64,000 nt of DNA from Conexibacter sp. SYSU D00693 (GCF_017084525.1 NZ_CP070950.1:1302001-1366000), one strand, 5' to 3'; shown: positions 1 to 8,801, counted from the first letter of the stretch. The notes: a model not told the origin generated them from the sequence alone. Numbers and translations: made by a program.

Positions 1-1927
1 GCAGGACGAAGTCCCGGTCCAGCGCGGGCCGGCGCGTCATGTGCCAGTACTGCGCGTTGGTCCACGGCATGTTGTAGACGATGCGCCCGCGGCTGTTGCG
101 GTAGTAGGTGCTCATGCCGGGGTGCGTCCAGATCGTGCGCGACAGCGCGTCGTCCAGACGCTCGTTGTAGGCGTCGAACACCTCCTGACGGCACTCCACG
201 GCCGTCGCCTCCCGCTCGGCCATCCCGGCGATGACCTGCATGACGTAGCGCACCTGGATCTCCACGCTGAGCACGTGGCTGCCGCCGTGACCGGCGTTCG
301 TGTTGGGTCCCCAGAGGCAGAAGAGGTTGGGGAAGTCCGGGACCGTCATGCCGAGGTAGGCGCGCGCGTCGTCGGGCCCCCACAGGTCGCGCAGCGTGGT
401 GCCTGACCGGCCGACGACGGTCATCGGCCCGAGCATGTTGAGGGCCTGGAAGCCGGTCGCGAGGACGAGCACGTCCAGCTCGTGCTCGACGTCGTCGGCG
501 GTCACCACGGCGTGGGGCTTGACCGCCGTGACCCGCTCGGTCACCAGGCGGACGTCGTCGCGGCGCACCGTGCGGAACCAGCCGTTGTCCAGCAGCGGGC
601 GCTTGCCGTAGGGCGGGTAGGTCGGCACGCACTGGTCGATGAGGTCGGTGCGGTCGCCGAGCTCGTCGAGGATGTACTCCGTCAGGAACCGGCGGTGGCG
701 GTCGTTGGTCTCGTTGATCGAGCGCTCCAGGTGCGGCCAGTCGGGGTCGATCTGCAGCGACTCGTGGAGCCGGTCGCCGTTGTTCCACACCTGGCGCAGC
801 CGGTACCAGCCCTGGTAGCGCGGCAGCTCGCGCATGAGCCGCTGCACGGCGGGCGTCACCTCGCGCTTGTAGTTGGGGTGCGGGATGCCCCACTGCGGCG
901 AGCGCTGGAAGACGACGAGCTCCGACGGGACGCCGGCGATGGCCGGCACGAGCTGCATGCTGCTCGCGCCGGTGCCGAGGACGCCGACGCGCTTGCCCGC
1001 GAGGTCGACGTCGTCGCGCCAGCGGGCGGTGTGGAAGCACGGACCGGCGAAGTCCTCGAGGCCGGCGATCGCGGGGATCGCCGGACGGTTGAGCAGCCCG
1101 ACGGCGGAGATGACGATCCGCGCGGAGAACTCGGCGCGCCCGCCGGAGCCCTCTGCGACGACGTGCCAGCGGTGCGCTCCCTCGTCCCAGGTGGCGGTGG
1201 TCACCTCCAGCCCGAAGTGCACGTTGCGGGTGATCCCGTGCTCCTCGGCCACGCGTTCGAGGTAGGCGAAGAGCTCGTGGCGCTTGCCGAAGTACCGCGG
1301 CCACCCCGGATCCTGCGCGAAGGAGAAGGAGTAGAGGTGAGACGGGGTGTCCACGCCGCAGCCGGGGTAGGTGTTCTCGAGCCACGTGCCGCCCAGGGAG
1401 TCGTTCTTCTCGACCAGGCGGTAGGGCACGCCGGCGCGTTCGAGGGCGATCGCCGCGGCGATCCCGGAGTAGCCGGAGCCGACGATGAGCACGTCGAGCC
1501 CCTGCTCGGCGGCGGCGGGCGGCACCTCCACCCAGCGGTCCTCCAGGCCGAGCTCCTCCGCCAGCAGCGGGCCCGAGTCCAGGGCGACCTCGACGCCCAG
1601 GGACTTGCTCAGCCACCGCGTGACCGTCTCGGGCGACGGGTCCGGCGCCGGCGCGCGCTCGCCGCGCTGGATCGCGTGGACCACCTCCGCCACGGCATCG
1701 CGCACCTCCTGCTGTCGCTCGGGCGGCAGGCCCGCGGTGTCGTGGTCGCCCGGTCCTCGCTGCGCGGTCGGGCGATAGGGGGCGTCCAGCCACCGCTCCT
1801 CGCCCGTCAGGTGCGCGAGCACGAGCAGGAGCGTGGGGATGTTGGCCTCGGCGAGCGCCTCGTGCAGCTCGCTGGAGAGCGGCGGACCGGCGGACGTCAG
1901 TGATGCGCTGGACTCCATGAGGCTCAT
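1..1927 (-). CDS. Flavin-containing Baeyer-Villiger-type monooxygenase (3' part cut by window edge)
   Basis: The minus-strand frame is open from the start near 1927 to the left edge, so the C-terminus is missing. After about 130 unconserved residues comes an FAD Rossmann motif (VGSGYSGIAAAIALERAG), then GGTWLENTYPGCGVDTPSHLYS, typical of BVMO and flavin monooxygenases. The BVMO fingerprint F-x-G-x3-H-x3-W is present as FAGPCFHTARW, followed by a second nucleotide motif (GVLGTGASSMQ). Such enzymes use NADPH and O2 to insert oxygen next to a ketone, as in steroid or terpenoid ring opening. The long N-terminal extension resembles actinobacterial steroid-type BVMOs. ATGs at 1927 and 1918 are in frame with each other; neither has a strong ribosome site. 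The upstream gap to the divergent crotonase holds a perfect inverted repeat. Substrate unknown. Confidence 0.85.
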   Translation of the reverse strand, partial: MSLMESSASLTSAGPPLSSELHEALAEANIPTLLLVLAHLTGEERWLDAPYRPTAQRGPGDHDTAGLPPERQQEVRDAVAEVVHAIQRGERAPAPDPSPETVTRWLSKSLGVEVALDSGPLLAEELGLEDRWVEVPPAAAEQGLDVLIVGSGYSGIAAAIALERAGVPYRLVEKNDSLGGTWLENTYPGCGVDTPSHLYSFSFAQDPGWPRYFGKRHELFAYLERVAEEHGITRNVHFGLEVTTATWDEGAHRWHVVAEGSGGRAEFSARIVISAVGLLNRPAIPAIAGLEDFAGPCFHTARWRDDVDLAGKRVGVLGTGASSMQLVPAIAGVPSELVVFQRSPQWGIPHPNYKREVTPAVQRLMRELPRYQGWYRLRQVWNNGDRLHESLQIDPDWPHLERSINETNDRHRRFLTEYILDELGDRTDLIDQCVPTYPPYGKRPLLDNGWFRTVRRDDVRLVTERVTAVKPHAVVTADDVEHELDVLVLATGFQALNMLGPMTVVGRSGTTLRDLWGPDDARAYLGMTVPDFPNLFCLWGPNTNAGHGGSHVLSVEIQVRYVMQVIAGMAEREATAVECRQEVFDAYNERLDDALSRTIWTHPGMSTYYRNSRGRIVYNMPWTNAQYWHMTRRPALDRDFVL

Positions 1928-1935
1928 GACGTTAC

Positions 1936-1974
1936 CGATCGTTCACGATGCACGCCAGCGGTCGTGAACGATCG
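1936..1974. promoter_or_regulatory. Inverted-repeat operator between BVMO and crotonase genes
   Basis: Perfect 13-base arms CGATCGTTCACGA (1936-1948) and TCGTGAACGATCG (1962-1974) flank a 13-base spacer. The gap serves two divergent genes. The same TCGTTCAC/GTGAACGA half-sites recur at 2813 and 4685, so one regulator (TetR- or GntR-type by inference) probably controls this block. Confidence 0.7.
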
Positions 1975-2009
1975 TTGACGGCCGCCCGGCGGTCAGCCAT
2001 GCTCGGGGC

Positions 2010-2807
2010 ATGTCCCAGGACGACGCCCCGCTCACCTCCGCCGACCTCGGCGACGGCGTGCGCGAGATCACCCTCGCGCGGCCACAGCTGCTCAACCGCT
2101 TCGATCGCGCCCTCCACCACGCGCTGACCGCGGCGCTGCTGCAGGTCGCCGGCGACGAGACGGTGCGCGCCGTGGCGCTGACCTCCACCGGCAAGGCCTT
2201 CAGCGCCGGCGGGGACTTCGCCGAGATGCGCCGCACGCACCAGGACGCCGTGGCTCGGCGGCAGACGATCGCCGACGCGCGCCGGATGCTCGCCGCCGTC
2301 CTCGACCTGCCTCAGCCGATGGTCGTCGGGGTGCAGGGACCGGCCATCGGCCTGGGCGCGACGGTCGTGCTGCTGGGCGACGCGGTGGTCGCGGCGCGCC
2401 GGGCGACGATCGCCGACACCCACGTCAACGTCGGGCTCGTGGCGGGCGACGGCGGCTGCCTCGTGTGGCCCCAGAGCGCCGGGATGCTGCGCGCCCGGCG
2501 CCACCTGCTCACCGGTGACCCGCTGGACGCCGAGGCCGCCTTCGGCCTGGGCCTGGTGACCGACCTCGTCGACGAGCCCGGCGACGTCCGTCCGGCGGTG
2601 CTGGCGCTGGCGGAGCGCATCGCCGCCCTCCCGCCGTTGGCGGTCCAGGGCACCAAGCGCGCGTTGGACGTCGTGACCCGCCGGCGGTCCTCGGAGGTGG
2701 TCGAGCTCTCCCTCGAGCTGGAGGCCCAGACGATGACGACCGCCGACCACCTCGAGGGCTTCACCGCCTTCCAGGAGCGCCGCCCTCCCGCCTTCCACGG
2801 GCGGTGA
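2010..2807 (+). CDS. Crotonase-superfamily protein (enoyl-CoA hydratase/isomerase family)
   Basis: 265 residues, normal family length. The oxyanion-hole segments are visible (KAFSAGGDFAEM near residue 65 and the GPAIGLGA loop near 105). By hand alignment the two catalytic glutamates of classical enoyl-CoA hydratase are absent: the GGGCEL glutamate falls on Thr (GLGATVV) and the QPE glutamate on His (DTHVNVG). It therefore binds an acyl-CoA but may catalyse isomerisation, hydrolysis or another step rather than standard hydration. It starts after the inverted-repeat operator and is followed 38 bases later by the CoA racemase gene on the same strand, though with a half-operator in that gap. Confidence 0.85.
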   Translation: MSQDDAPLTSADLGDGVREITLARPQLLNRFDRALHHALTAALLQVAGDETVRAVALTSTGKAFSAGGDFAEMRRTHQDAVARRQTIADARRMLAAVLDLPQPMVVGVQGPAIGLGATVVLLGDAVVAARRATIADTHVNVGLVAGDGGCLVWPQSAGMLRARRHLLTGDPLDAEAAFGLGLVTDLVDEPGDVRPAVLALAERIAALPPLAVQGTKRALDVVTRRRSSEVVELSLELEAQTMTTADHLEGFTAFQERRPPAFHGR

Positions 2808-2812
2808 TCGGA

Positions 2813-2824
2813 GAACGGTCGTTC
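2813..2824. promoter_or_regulatory. Short dyad upstream of the racemase gene
   Basis: GAACGGTCGTTC, followed by CAC so that it contains the TCGTTCAC half-site, lies 22 bases before the ATG at 2846. It matches the arms of the larger dyads at 1936 and 4685. Binding by the same regulator is an inference. Confidence 0.5.
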
Positions 2825-2845
2825 ACAGAACGGTAGAGTGGCGGC

Positions 2846-3958
2846 ATGGGACCGCTCTCCGGGCTGAAGGTGCTGGAGCTGGGCTCGATCGGGCCAGGCC
2901 CGTTCGCGGCGATGGTGCTCAGCGACCTGGGCGCCGACGTGCTGCGCGTCGAGCGGCCCGGGGGCACGGCCCTGCTGGCCGACGCCGGCGCCGACCCGGT
3001 GGCTCGTGGCCGGCCGAGCGTCGGGGTCGATCTCAAGACGGATGACGGGCGCGCCGACGTGCTGCGGATGGCCGCGGCAGCCGACGCCTTGATCGAGGGC
3101 AACCGTCCCGGGGTGCTCGAGCGGCTCGGGCTCGGCCCGGAGGTCCTACTCGCCCGCAACCCGCGCCTCGTCGTCGGCCGGATGACCGGCTACGGCCAGG
3201 ACGGCCCACTTGCCCGGGTCCCCGGCCACGACGTCAACTACCTGGCCATCTCCGGCGCTCTGGGCGCCATCGCGCGCGAGGGCGAGCGCCCGCTGTTCCC
3301 GCTCAACCTCGTCGGTGACTACGGCGGCGGCGGGCTGCTCCTGGCGCTCGGGATCGTCTGCGGTGCCTTCGAGGCACGCCGCTCCGGGCGCGGGCAGGTG
3401 GTCGACGCGGCGATGGTCGACGGCGCCGCGCTGCTGACGACGGCCATCCACGGCCTGCGGGCCAGCGGCACGTGGCGCGACACGCCCGGGACCAACGTCC
3501 TGGACTCCGGCGCGCACTTCTACGAGGTCTACGCCACGAACGACGGCGGGCACGTCGCCGTCGGGGCGATCGAGCCGCAGTTCTACGGGGCGCTGCTGGA
3601 GGTCCTCGGGCTGGACCCGGCCGAGACGCCGCAGTGGGACCGCGGGCGCTGGCCGGAGCTCAAGGAGCGCTTCGCTCAGTGCTTCGCCCGGCGCAGCACC
3701 GAGGAGTGGCGGGCGCTGCTCGAGCACGCCGACGCGTGCACGACGCCCGTCCTGGGGCTCGCCGACGCGCCGGGCCACCCGCACAACGCCGCGCGCGGGA
3801 CGTTCTTCGAGCGTGACGGCGTCGTGCAGCCAGCGCCCGCGCCGCGCTTCAGCCGGACGCCGGCTGACCCCCACCGCCCCGTGCCGAGCGCCGAGGACGT
3901 GCTGCGCCGCTGGGGCGTGCAGCGGGCGCCCACCCCGCAGGCCGGCTCGCCGTCCTGA
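2846..3958 (+). CDS. CaiB/BaiF class III CoA-transferase, alpha-methylacyl-CoA racemase type
   Basis: 370 residues. The start MGPLSGLKVLELGSIGPGPF and GDLGADV-like LSDLGADVLRVERPG are the hallmark of the alpha-methylacyl-CoA racemase branch (mycobacterial MCR, human AMACR). The proposed catalytic pair is present: His128 in GHDVNYL and Asp158 in VGDYGGGG, matching His126/Asp156 of MCR. The enzyme would interconvert R and S 2-methylacyl-CoA so that branched side chains of sterols or isoprenoids can enter beta-oxidation. Its 3' end overlaps the convergent membrane-protein gene by 110 bases. Confidence 0.88.
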   Translation: MGPLSGLKVLELGSIGPGPFAAMVLSDLGADVLRVERPGGTALLADAGADPVARGRPSVGVDLKTDDGRADVLRMAAAADALIEGNRPGVLERLGLGPEVLLARNPRLVVGRMTGYGQDGPLARVPGHDVNYLAISGALGAIAREGERPLFPLNLVGDYGGGGLLLALGIVCGAFEARRSGRGQVVDAAMVDGAALLTTAIHGLRASGTWRDTPGTNVLDSGAHFYEVYATNDGGHVAVGAIEPQFYGALLEVLGLDPAETPQWDRGRWPELKERFAQCFARRSTEEWRALLEHADACTTPVLGLADAPGHPHNAARGTFFERDGVVQPAPAPRFSRTPADPHRPVPSAEDVLRRWGVQRAPTPQAGSPS

Positions 3959-4661
3959 GTCCTTCGGCTGCGGTGGCCGGCGCGGGCAGCCGCCCCAGCG
4001 CCCAGAGCACCGCCAGGCAGCCGCCGGTGCAGACCGCCCACAGCGCGGAGGTCGCCGGTCCGCGGACGTCGTCGCCGAAGAACAACGTGGTGGCCGAGAA
4101 CCAGCAGGTCGCCATCGCGAGGTAGGCGCCCCAGATGAACCGCGTCGTGCCCGCCGTCGTCCCGCGGCGCAGGAGGATCGGGACGTAGAAGAACGGCATC
4201 GCGACGTTCGCGACGTGGAAGTACAGGATGTGCAGGTCGTCCTCGAGGCTGGACTGGACCGACCAGAAGACCGCGAGCGTGGCGGCCGCCGCCCCGCCGA
4301 GCAGCAGGCCGAACTGCACGGTGCCGGCCGACGGCAGCAGCTCGTCGCGCCCGTAGCGCACCGTCTGGGCGAGGTAGAGCAGCTCGAAGGCGACGGTGAC
4401 GAGCAGTGCTGCCCAGAAGAGCTTGAGGAACCAGTGGTCGTAGGTCTGGAACGCACGCTCGACGTGGAGCACGACGTAGGAGTCGCCGGCCAGCCACAGC
4501 AGGCTGCACGGGATGGGGATGGCGTACACGCGGTCCCGGCGCGCCTGGCGGAAGGCGGCGAAGAACCACGCGTAGTTGCAGAGCATGGCGGCGCCGCACA
4601 CCAGCAGCACGGCGACCTGGTGGTCGTCGATGGCCTCGAGGGTCCGGATGGGGTCGTACAT
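3849..4661 (-). CDS. Small polytopic membrane protein, possibly a transmembrane terpene cyclase relative
   Basis: 270 residues; the first ~225 hold about seven hydrophobic helices, the last ~40 are Arg/Ala/Gly-rich low complexity. The N-terminal pattern CNYAWFFAAFRQARRDRVYA followed by IPIPCSLLWLAGDSYVV recalls the PaxB/Pyr4 family of fungal membrane terpene cyclases and their bacterial relatives (an NY...R..RDR.Y..P motif then W..xx[ED]), but this is from memory of motifs only. AGGAG nine bases before the ATG at 4661 supports the start. The tail overlaps the racemase gene by 110 bases. It shares a promoter region with the divergent AveC-like gene, which suggests a common membrane pathway. 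Confidence 0.7.
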   Translation of the reverse strand: MYDPIRTLEAIDDHQVAVLLVCGAAMLCNYAWFFAAFRQARRDRVYAIPIPCSLLWLAGDSYVVLHVERAFQTYDHWFLKLFWAALLVTVAFELLYLAQTVRYGRDELLPSAGTVQFGLLLGGAAAATLAVFWSVQSSLEDDLHILYFHVANVAMPFFYVPILLRRGTTAGTTRFIWGAYLAMATCWFSATTLFFGDDVRGPATSALWAVCTGGCLAVLWALGRLPAPATAAEGLRTASRPAGWAPAARPSGAARPRRSARGGGGQPASG

Positions 4662-4684
4662 CGGCGCAGCTCCTGCGTCAGCGG

Positions 4685-4706
4685 TCGTTCACACGTACGT
4701 GAACGA
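4685..4706. promoter_or_regulatory. Palindromic operator in the AveC-like/membrane-protein divergent promoter
   Basis: Perfect arms TCGTTCAC (4685-4692) and GTGAACGA (4699-4706) around ACGTAC. It lies centrally in the 87-base divergent gap and would cover both promoters. Same half-site as at 1936 and 2813, here with a shorter spacer. Confidence 0.7.
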
Positions 4707-4748
4707 ATGCTAACCTCTCGGTCCCCACCAGCGGAGGAGAGGATCGGC

Positions 4749-5933
4749 ATGGCCATCAGCGGACCCATCGCACCTGCGCGGCTGCAGGACCGCCTCGTGC
4801 GGCTCGTCGACCGCGCCGTCGAGGTCGGCGATGCGCGGACGCCACCCATCAAGGTGTTGGCCTTGCTCGGCGCGCTGCTGGTGGCCTTCATGGCCTACGT
4901 GTGGGTCAGCTGGATCGCCGGTCCGTACTTCGAACGGGTGCCGGCAGGCCCGAGCGACGCCCCGGGCTGGATGACCACGACGTTCGCCGCCTGGCAGGCA
5001 GGCGGGCTCGTCGCCGTCGTGGCCTGCTACTGGTTCTTCGTGGTCCGGCCGTGGCGGCGCGACGGGCGACCGACGACCGACGGGCTGCTCGTCATCGCCT
5101 GCTCGACCCTGTGGTTCCAGGACCCGCTCTCGAGCTACTTCGGCCACTGGTTCACCTACAACGCCGAGCTCGTGAACTTCGGCTCGTGGGTCCACGAGGT
5201 CCCGGGCTGGCTGGCGCCCGGTGAGCCTGGCGCCATGGTGCCCGAGCCGATCCTCCTCATCGGCCCCGTCTACGTCTACTTCATCATGGTCGCGACGCTG
5301 CTGGGCTGCGCGATGATGCGGGCCGCCAAGCGCCGCTGGCCGGGCATCCGCCCGTGGGGCCTGATGGCGGTCTGCTTCGTCGGCATGTGCCTCGTGGACC
5401 TCGTCGCCGAGGGCCTGGTGTGGCTGCCGCTGGGCTTCTGGGAGTACCCGGGCGGTCCGGGCCTCCTCTTCCCCAGCACCTACCACAAGTTCCCGATCAA
5501 CGAGATGCTCACGATCGGGTCGCTCTTCACGGCCGTGTGCGCCCTGCGCTACTTCAAGGACGACCGGGGCCACACGCTCGTCGAGCGCGGGCTCGAGCAG
5601 GTGCGCGGCGGCGTCGGGCGCCAGACGGTGCTGCGCATCCTGGCGGTGACCTTCGCGATGCACGCGATCATGTTCGTCACCTACAACCTGCCCAACGCCT
5701 TCGTCGGGGCGCACTCGCGGCCGTGGCCGGAGGACCTGCAGAAGCGCTCCTACCTGACCAACGGCGTCTGCGGCGACGGGACCGACCGGCTCTGCCCGGG
5801 GCCGGGCGTGCCCAACGCCAGAGGCAACAGCGCGGCCTACCTCGACACCCAGGGCCGGCTCGTCCTGCCGCCCGGCACCGAGCTGCCGCGGCTGGTGCCC
5901 TTCGACCGCGGGGCGCCCGGCGGCACCGACTGA
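4749..5933 (+). CDS. AveC-like (spirocyclase AveC family) integral membrane protein
   Basis: 394 residues with about seven to eight hydrophobic helices. The central segment with VDLVAEGLVW and GFWEYPGGPG followed by a TYHKFPINE loop is characteristic of the AveC family, named for the avermectin enzyme acting on spiroketal formation/dehydration. Most bacterial members have no assigned reaction. GGAGGAGA at 4734-4741 sits at good distance from the ATG at 4749. A hydrophilic C-terminal domain (~330-394) contains CGDGTDRLCPGPG. The gene is controlled from the operator at 4685 and ends five bases from the stop of the convergent acyl-CoA synthetase gene. A second, diverged AveC-like protein is encoded at 54528-55454. 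Confidence 0.8.
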   Translation: MAISGPIAPARLQDRLVRLVDRAVEVGDARTPPIKVLALLGALLVAFMAYVWVSWIAGPYFERVPAGPSDAPGWMTTTFAAWQAGGLVAVVACYWFFVVRPWRRDGRPTTDGLLVIACSTLWFQDPLSSYFGHWFTYNAELVNFGSWVHEVPGWLAPGEPGAMVPEPILLIGPVYVYFIMVATLLGCAMMRAAKRRWPGIRPWGLMAVCFVGMCLVDLVAEGLVWLPLGFWEYPGGPGLLFPSTYHKFPINEMLTIGSLFTAVCALRYFKDDRGHTLVERGLEQVRGGVGRQTVLRILAVTFAMHAIMFVTYNLPNAFVGAHSRPWPEDLQKRSYLTNGVCGDGTDRLCPGPGVPNARGNSAAYLDTQGRLVLPPGTELPRLVPFDRGAPGGTD

Positions 5934-5937
5934 CGCG

Positions 5938-7563
5938 CTAGCGCAGCTCGCGCTTGAGGACCTTGCCCGTCGGGTTGCGCGGCAGCTCGTCCAGCAGCAC
6001 GACGTCGCGGGGGACCTTGAAGCGGGCGAGGCGGTCGCGGACGTGCGCCCGCAGCTCGTCGTCGGTGGCGCTCGCACCGGCGGTCAGGACGACGTAGGCC
6101 CGCAGGCGCTGGCCGAACTCCTCGTCCTCGACGCCGACGACCGTCGCCTCGGCCACGTCCGGGTGTGCCACGAGCACCTCCTCGACCTCGCCGGGGAAGA
6201 CGTTCTCGCCGCCCGAGACGATCATGTCGTCGCTGCGGCCGTCGATGAACAGGCGTCCCTGCGCGTCGAAGTGGCCGACGTCGCCCGTGTCGAGCAGGCC
6301 GCGGACGATCGCCTTGCCCCCGCCGCCGGTGTAGCCCTCGAACGGCGAGGTGGTGCCGACGAAGACGCGGCCGGTCCGGCCGGTCGGCACCGGCTCGTCG
6401 TCGTCGCCGAGGACCTCGACGCGCGCGCCCAGCGCCGGCCGGCCGACGGTGGTCGGCGCGGCGCGCAGGTCGGCCGGCGTGGCGAGCGTGGCGACCGCCA
6501 CCTCGGTCGAGCCGTAGAGGTCGTAGACGACGTCGCCGAGGGCGTCCATGGCGCGCTCGGCCACCGCCGTCGGCAGCTTCGAGCCGGCGCAGAAGACGAC
6601 CCGCAGCGCCGCCAGGTCGCGGTCGCGCAGCGCGTCGTCGCCCAGCGCGAGCAGGCGCTGGAGCATGACGGGCACGAGCACGGCGGTCGTGGCGCGGTGG
6701 CGCTCGAGGTCGTCGAGGAGTCGGGCCGCGTCGAACTGGCGGCGCAGCACGACCTTCGACCCGAGGCCGATCGACAGCAGCGCGAGGGCCAGGCCGGTGC
6801 CGTGGTAGAGCGGCGGGCCGACGACCGTCGCCTCCTTCGCGCGCATCGGCAGGCGGTCCAGCAGCGCGCCCGGGATCGTGAAGCCGCGCGGGTCGGGCCG
6901 CGGGGCGCCCTTCGGAGTGCCGGTCGTGCCGCTGGTCAGCAGGACGATCCGCCCTGGCCTGGACGGTGGCGCGCCCCCACCGGCGGTGCCCGTGGCGATG
7001 AGCGCGTCGAGCTCGTCGGCGTCCGGGTCGTCGACGGCGCACGCGACGCGGCCGTGGGACGGGTCGACGCCGGCCGCGACATCGCCGAGCTCGCGGTCGT
7101 GGACGAGCAGCTCGACGCCCTCGCGCCCGGCGACCTCCGCGGCCTGCGGCGCCGAGAACGCCGTGTTGAGCCAGACGACGGTCGCCCCGATGCGCGAGCC
7201 CGCGAACGCGGCGATGAGCGGCTGGCGGTGGTTGCGGCAGAGGATCCCGATGGTCGAGCCCTCCCCCAGACCGCGGGCGCGCAGCGCGTGCGCGAGGCGG
7301 TCGATGCGCGCGTCGAGCTCGCCGAGGGAGAGCTCGCCGCGCTCGTCGGCCACGATGGGCACGTCGCCGTGGCGCAGCAGCGCGATGCGCACGGCACCGC
7401 CGAACGCGCCCAGGTCGCGCACGGTGCGCAACGCCGCGACGACGGTCCACGGCGCCTCGACGCCGATCATGCCCGCCCGCGCGAGGACGGCGAGCGAGCG
7501 GGCCTCGAGCCACGCCCGCCGGGCGGGCGCCGGCACCGGGAGGTCGACCGGCAGCCGCGTCAC
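5938..7563 (-). CDS. AMP-forming acyl-CoA synthetase (FadD family)
   Basis: 541 residues. ANL-superfamily motifs are in order: LLTSGTTGTPKG (phosphate loop), YDLYGSTEVA, LLDTGDVG, DRSDDMI-like GRSDDMIVSGGENVFP, and the C-terminal catalytic lysine in NPTGKVLKREL. It would activate a fatty or side-chain carboxylic acid to acyl-CoA. It starts with GTG at 7563, overlapping the dehydrogenase stop as GTGA, so the two genes are translationally coupled. An N-terminal stretch (~1-50) before the AMP-binding fold is like mycobacterial FadD enzymes with an amphipathic leader. Substrate chain unknown. Confidence 0.92.
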   Translation of the reverse strand: MTRLPVDLPVPAPARRAWLEARSLAVLARAGMIGVEAPWTVVAALRTVRDLGAFGGAVRIALLRHGDVPIVADERGELSLGELDARIDRLAHALRARGLGEGSTIGILCRNHRQPLIAAFAGSRIGATVVWLNTAFSAPQAAEVAGREGVELLVHDRELGDVAAGVDPSHGRVACAVDDPDADELDALIATGTAGGGAPPSRPGRIVLLTSGTTGTPKGAPRPDPRGFTIPGALLDRLPMRAKEATVVGPPLYHGTGLALALLSIGLGSKVVLRRQFDAARLLDDLERHRATTAVLVPVMLQRLLALGDDALRDRDLAALRVVFCAGSKLPTAVAERAMDALGDVVYDLYGSTEVAVATLATPADLRAAPTTVGRPALGARVEVLGDDDEPVPTGRTGRVFVGTTSPFEGYTGGGGKAIVRGLLDTGDVGHFDAQGRLFIDGRSDDMIVSGGENVFPGEVEEVLVAHPDVAEATVVGVEDEEFGQRLRAYVVLTAGASATDDELRAHVRDRLARFKVPRDVVLLDELPRNPTGKVLKRELR

Positions 7564-8735
7564 AGCCCCATCGTCCGGCCGATGAGCTCCTTCATGATCT
7601 CGTTCGTGCCGGCGTAGATCCGGCCGACGCGCGCATCGACCCACGCCTTGCCGATCGCGTACTCGGTCGTGTAGCCGTAGCCGCCGTGGAGCTGGACGCC
7701 GACGTCGGTGACCTCGCTGAGCAGGTCGGTCGTCCACCACTTCGCCATCGCCGCCTCCTCGACCGTGCAGGTGCCGGCGACGTAGCGCTCGATGCAGCGG
7801 TCGACGAAGCAGCGCGTGACCTCGACCTTCGTGCGCATCTCCGCCAGCTGGAAGCGGGTGTTCTGGAACGAGCCGATCGGCTTGCCGAACGCCTTGCGCT
7901 CCTTGACGTAGGCGAGCGTCAGCGCGAGCGCGTGCTCGCAGCCGGCGATCGACGACACCGCGAGCGTGAGGCGCTCGGGCACGAGGCGCGACACGAGCTG
8001 CCCGAAGCCCGAGCCCTCCGGCCCCAGCAGGTTCTCGGCGGGTACCCGGCAGCCGTCGAAGAAGAGCTCGGCGGTGTCGGACGCGTGCTGGCCGAGCTTC
8101 TCGATCTGCTTGCCGCGCTGGAAGCCCGGGGTGTCGCGCTCTACGACGAAGAGCGAGAGCCCGCCGTGCTTGTCGTCCGACGTGCGGGCGGCGACGATGA
8201 CGAGGTCGGCGTTGATGCCGTTGGTGATGAAGGTCTTGGCGCCGTCGATGACCCACGCGTCACCGTCGCGCCGCGCGCGGGTGGCGATGCCCGCGAGGTC
8301 CGAGCCCGTGCCCGGCTCGGTCATCGCGATGGCCAGGACCTGCTCGCCCGCCGCCACCGCCGGCAGCCAGCGCGCGCGCTGGGCCTCGTCGGCCGAGGCC
8401 ATGAGGTAGGGCAGGACGACGTCGGAGTGCAGGAGCGGACCGGCCATGGCGTCCGAGACGCCGGCGTAGACCGCCTCCTCGTTGAGCACGACGTTGAAGC
8501 GCCAGTCGTCGACCCCCGCGCCACCGTGCTCCTCGGGCACCTCGATGGCGAGGAAGCCGTGCTCGGCGCACTTCGTGAACAGCTCGCGGGGCACGAGCTG
8601 GGCCTTCTCCCACGCGGCGTAGTGCGGGACGACCTCCGCCTGCAGGAAGCGGCGGAAGCTCTCCCGGTAGTCGTGGTGCTCGGGCTCGAAGAGCGTCCGG
8701 CTCGTCGCGGGGGGCGGGGTGGTCGTGGCGGCCAT
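7560..8735 (-). CDS. Acyl-CoA dehydrogenase
   Basis: 391 residues, full family length. FAD-binding signature AMTEPGTGSDLAGI and KTFITNG are near residues 137-175; IEKLGQHASDT and the arginine region KERKAFGKPIG follow; the catalytic base is Glu379 in YAGTNEIMKE. It oxidises acyl-CoA at C2-C3, passing electrons to ETF. It is the first gene of a two-gene operon with the acyl-CoA synthetase (GTGA overlap). The 66 bases to the flavoprotein gene upstream show no copy of the GGAC dyad. Confidence 0.93.
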   Translation of the reverse strand: MAATTTPPPATSRTLFEPEHHDYRESFRRFLQAEVVPHYAAWEKAQLVPRELFTKCAEHGFLAIEVPEEHGGAGVDDWRFNVVLNEEAVYAGVSDAMAGPLLHSDVVLPYLMASADEAQRARWLPAVAAGEQVLAIAMTEPGTGSDLAGIATRARRDGDAWVIDGAKTFITNGINADLVIVAARTSDDKHGGLSLFVVERDTPGFQRGKQIEKLGQHASDTAELFFDGCRVPAENLLGPEGSGFGQLVSRLVPERLTLAVSSIAGCEHALALTLAYVKERKAFGKPIGSFQNTRFQLAEMRTKVEVTRCFVDRCIERYVAGTCTVEEAAMAKWWTTDLLSEVTDVGVQLHGGYGYTTEYAIGKAWVDARVGRIYAGTNEIMKELIGRTMGL

Positions 8736-8801
8736 GGCCGCGGGGACGCTACCGGTGACGGGGGCGTCACCGATCCACCCGCGCAGCGACGCTCGTGCGC
8801 C

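Noticed and set aside
482-1903. Long plus-strand open frame opposite the BVMO gene
   Set aside because: Its translation is Arg/Val/Gly-rich with no family motif; the opposite strand carries a clear BVMO. Typical antisense frame of very GC-rich DNA.
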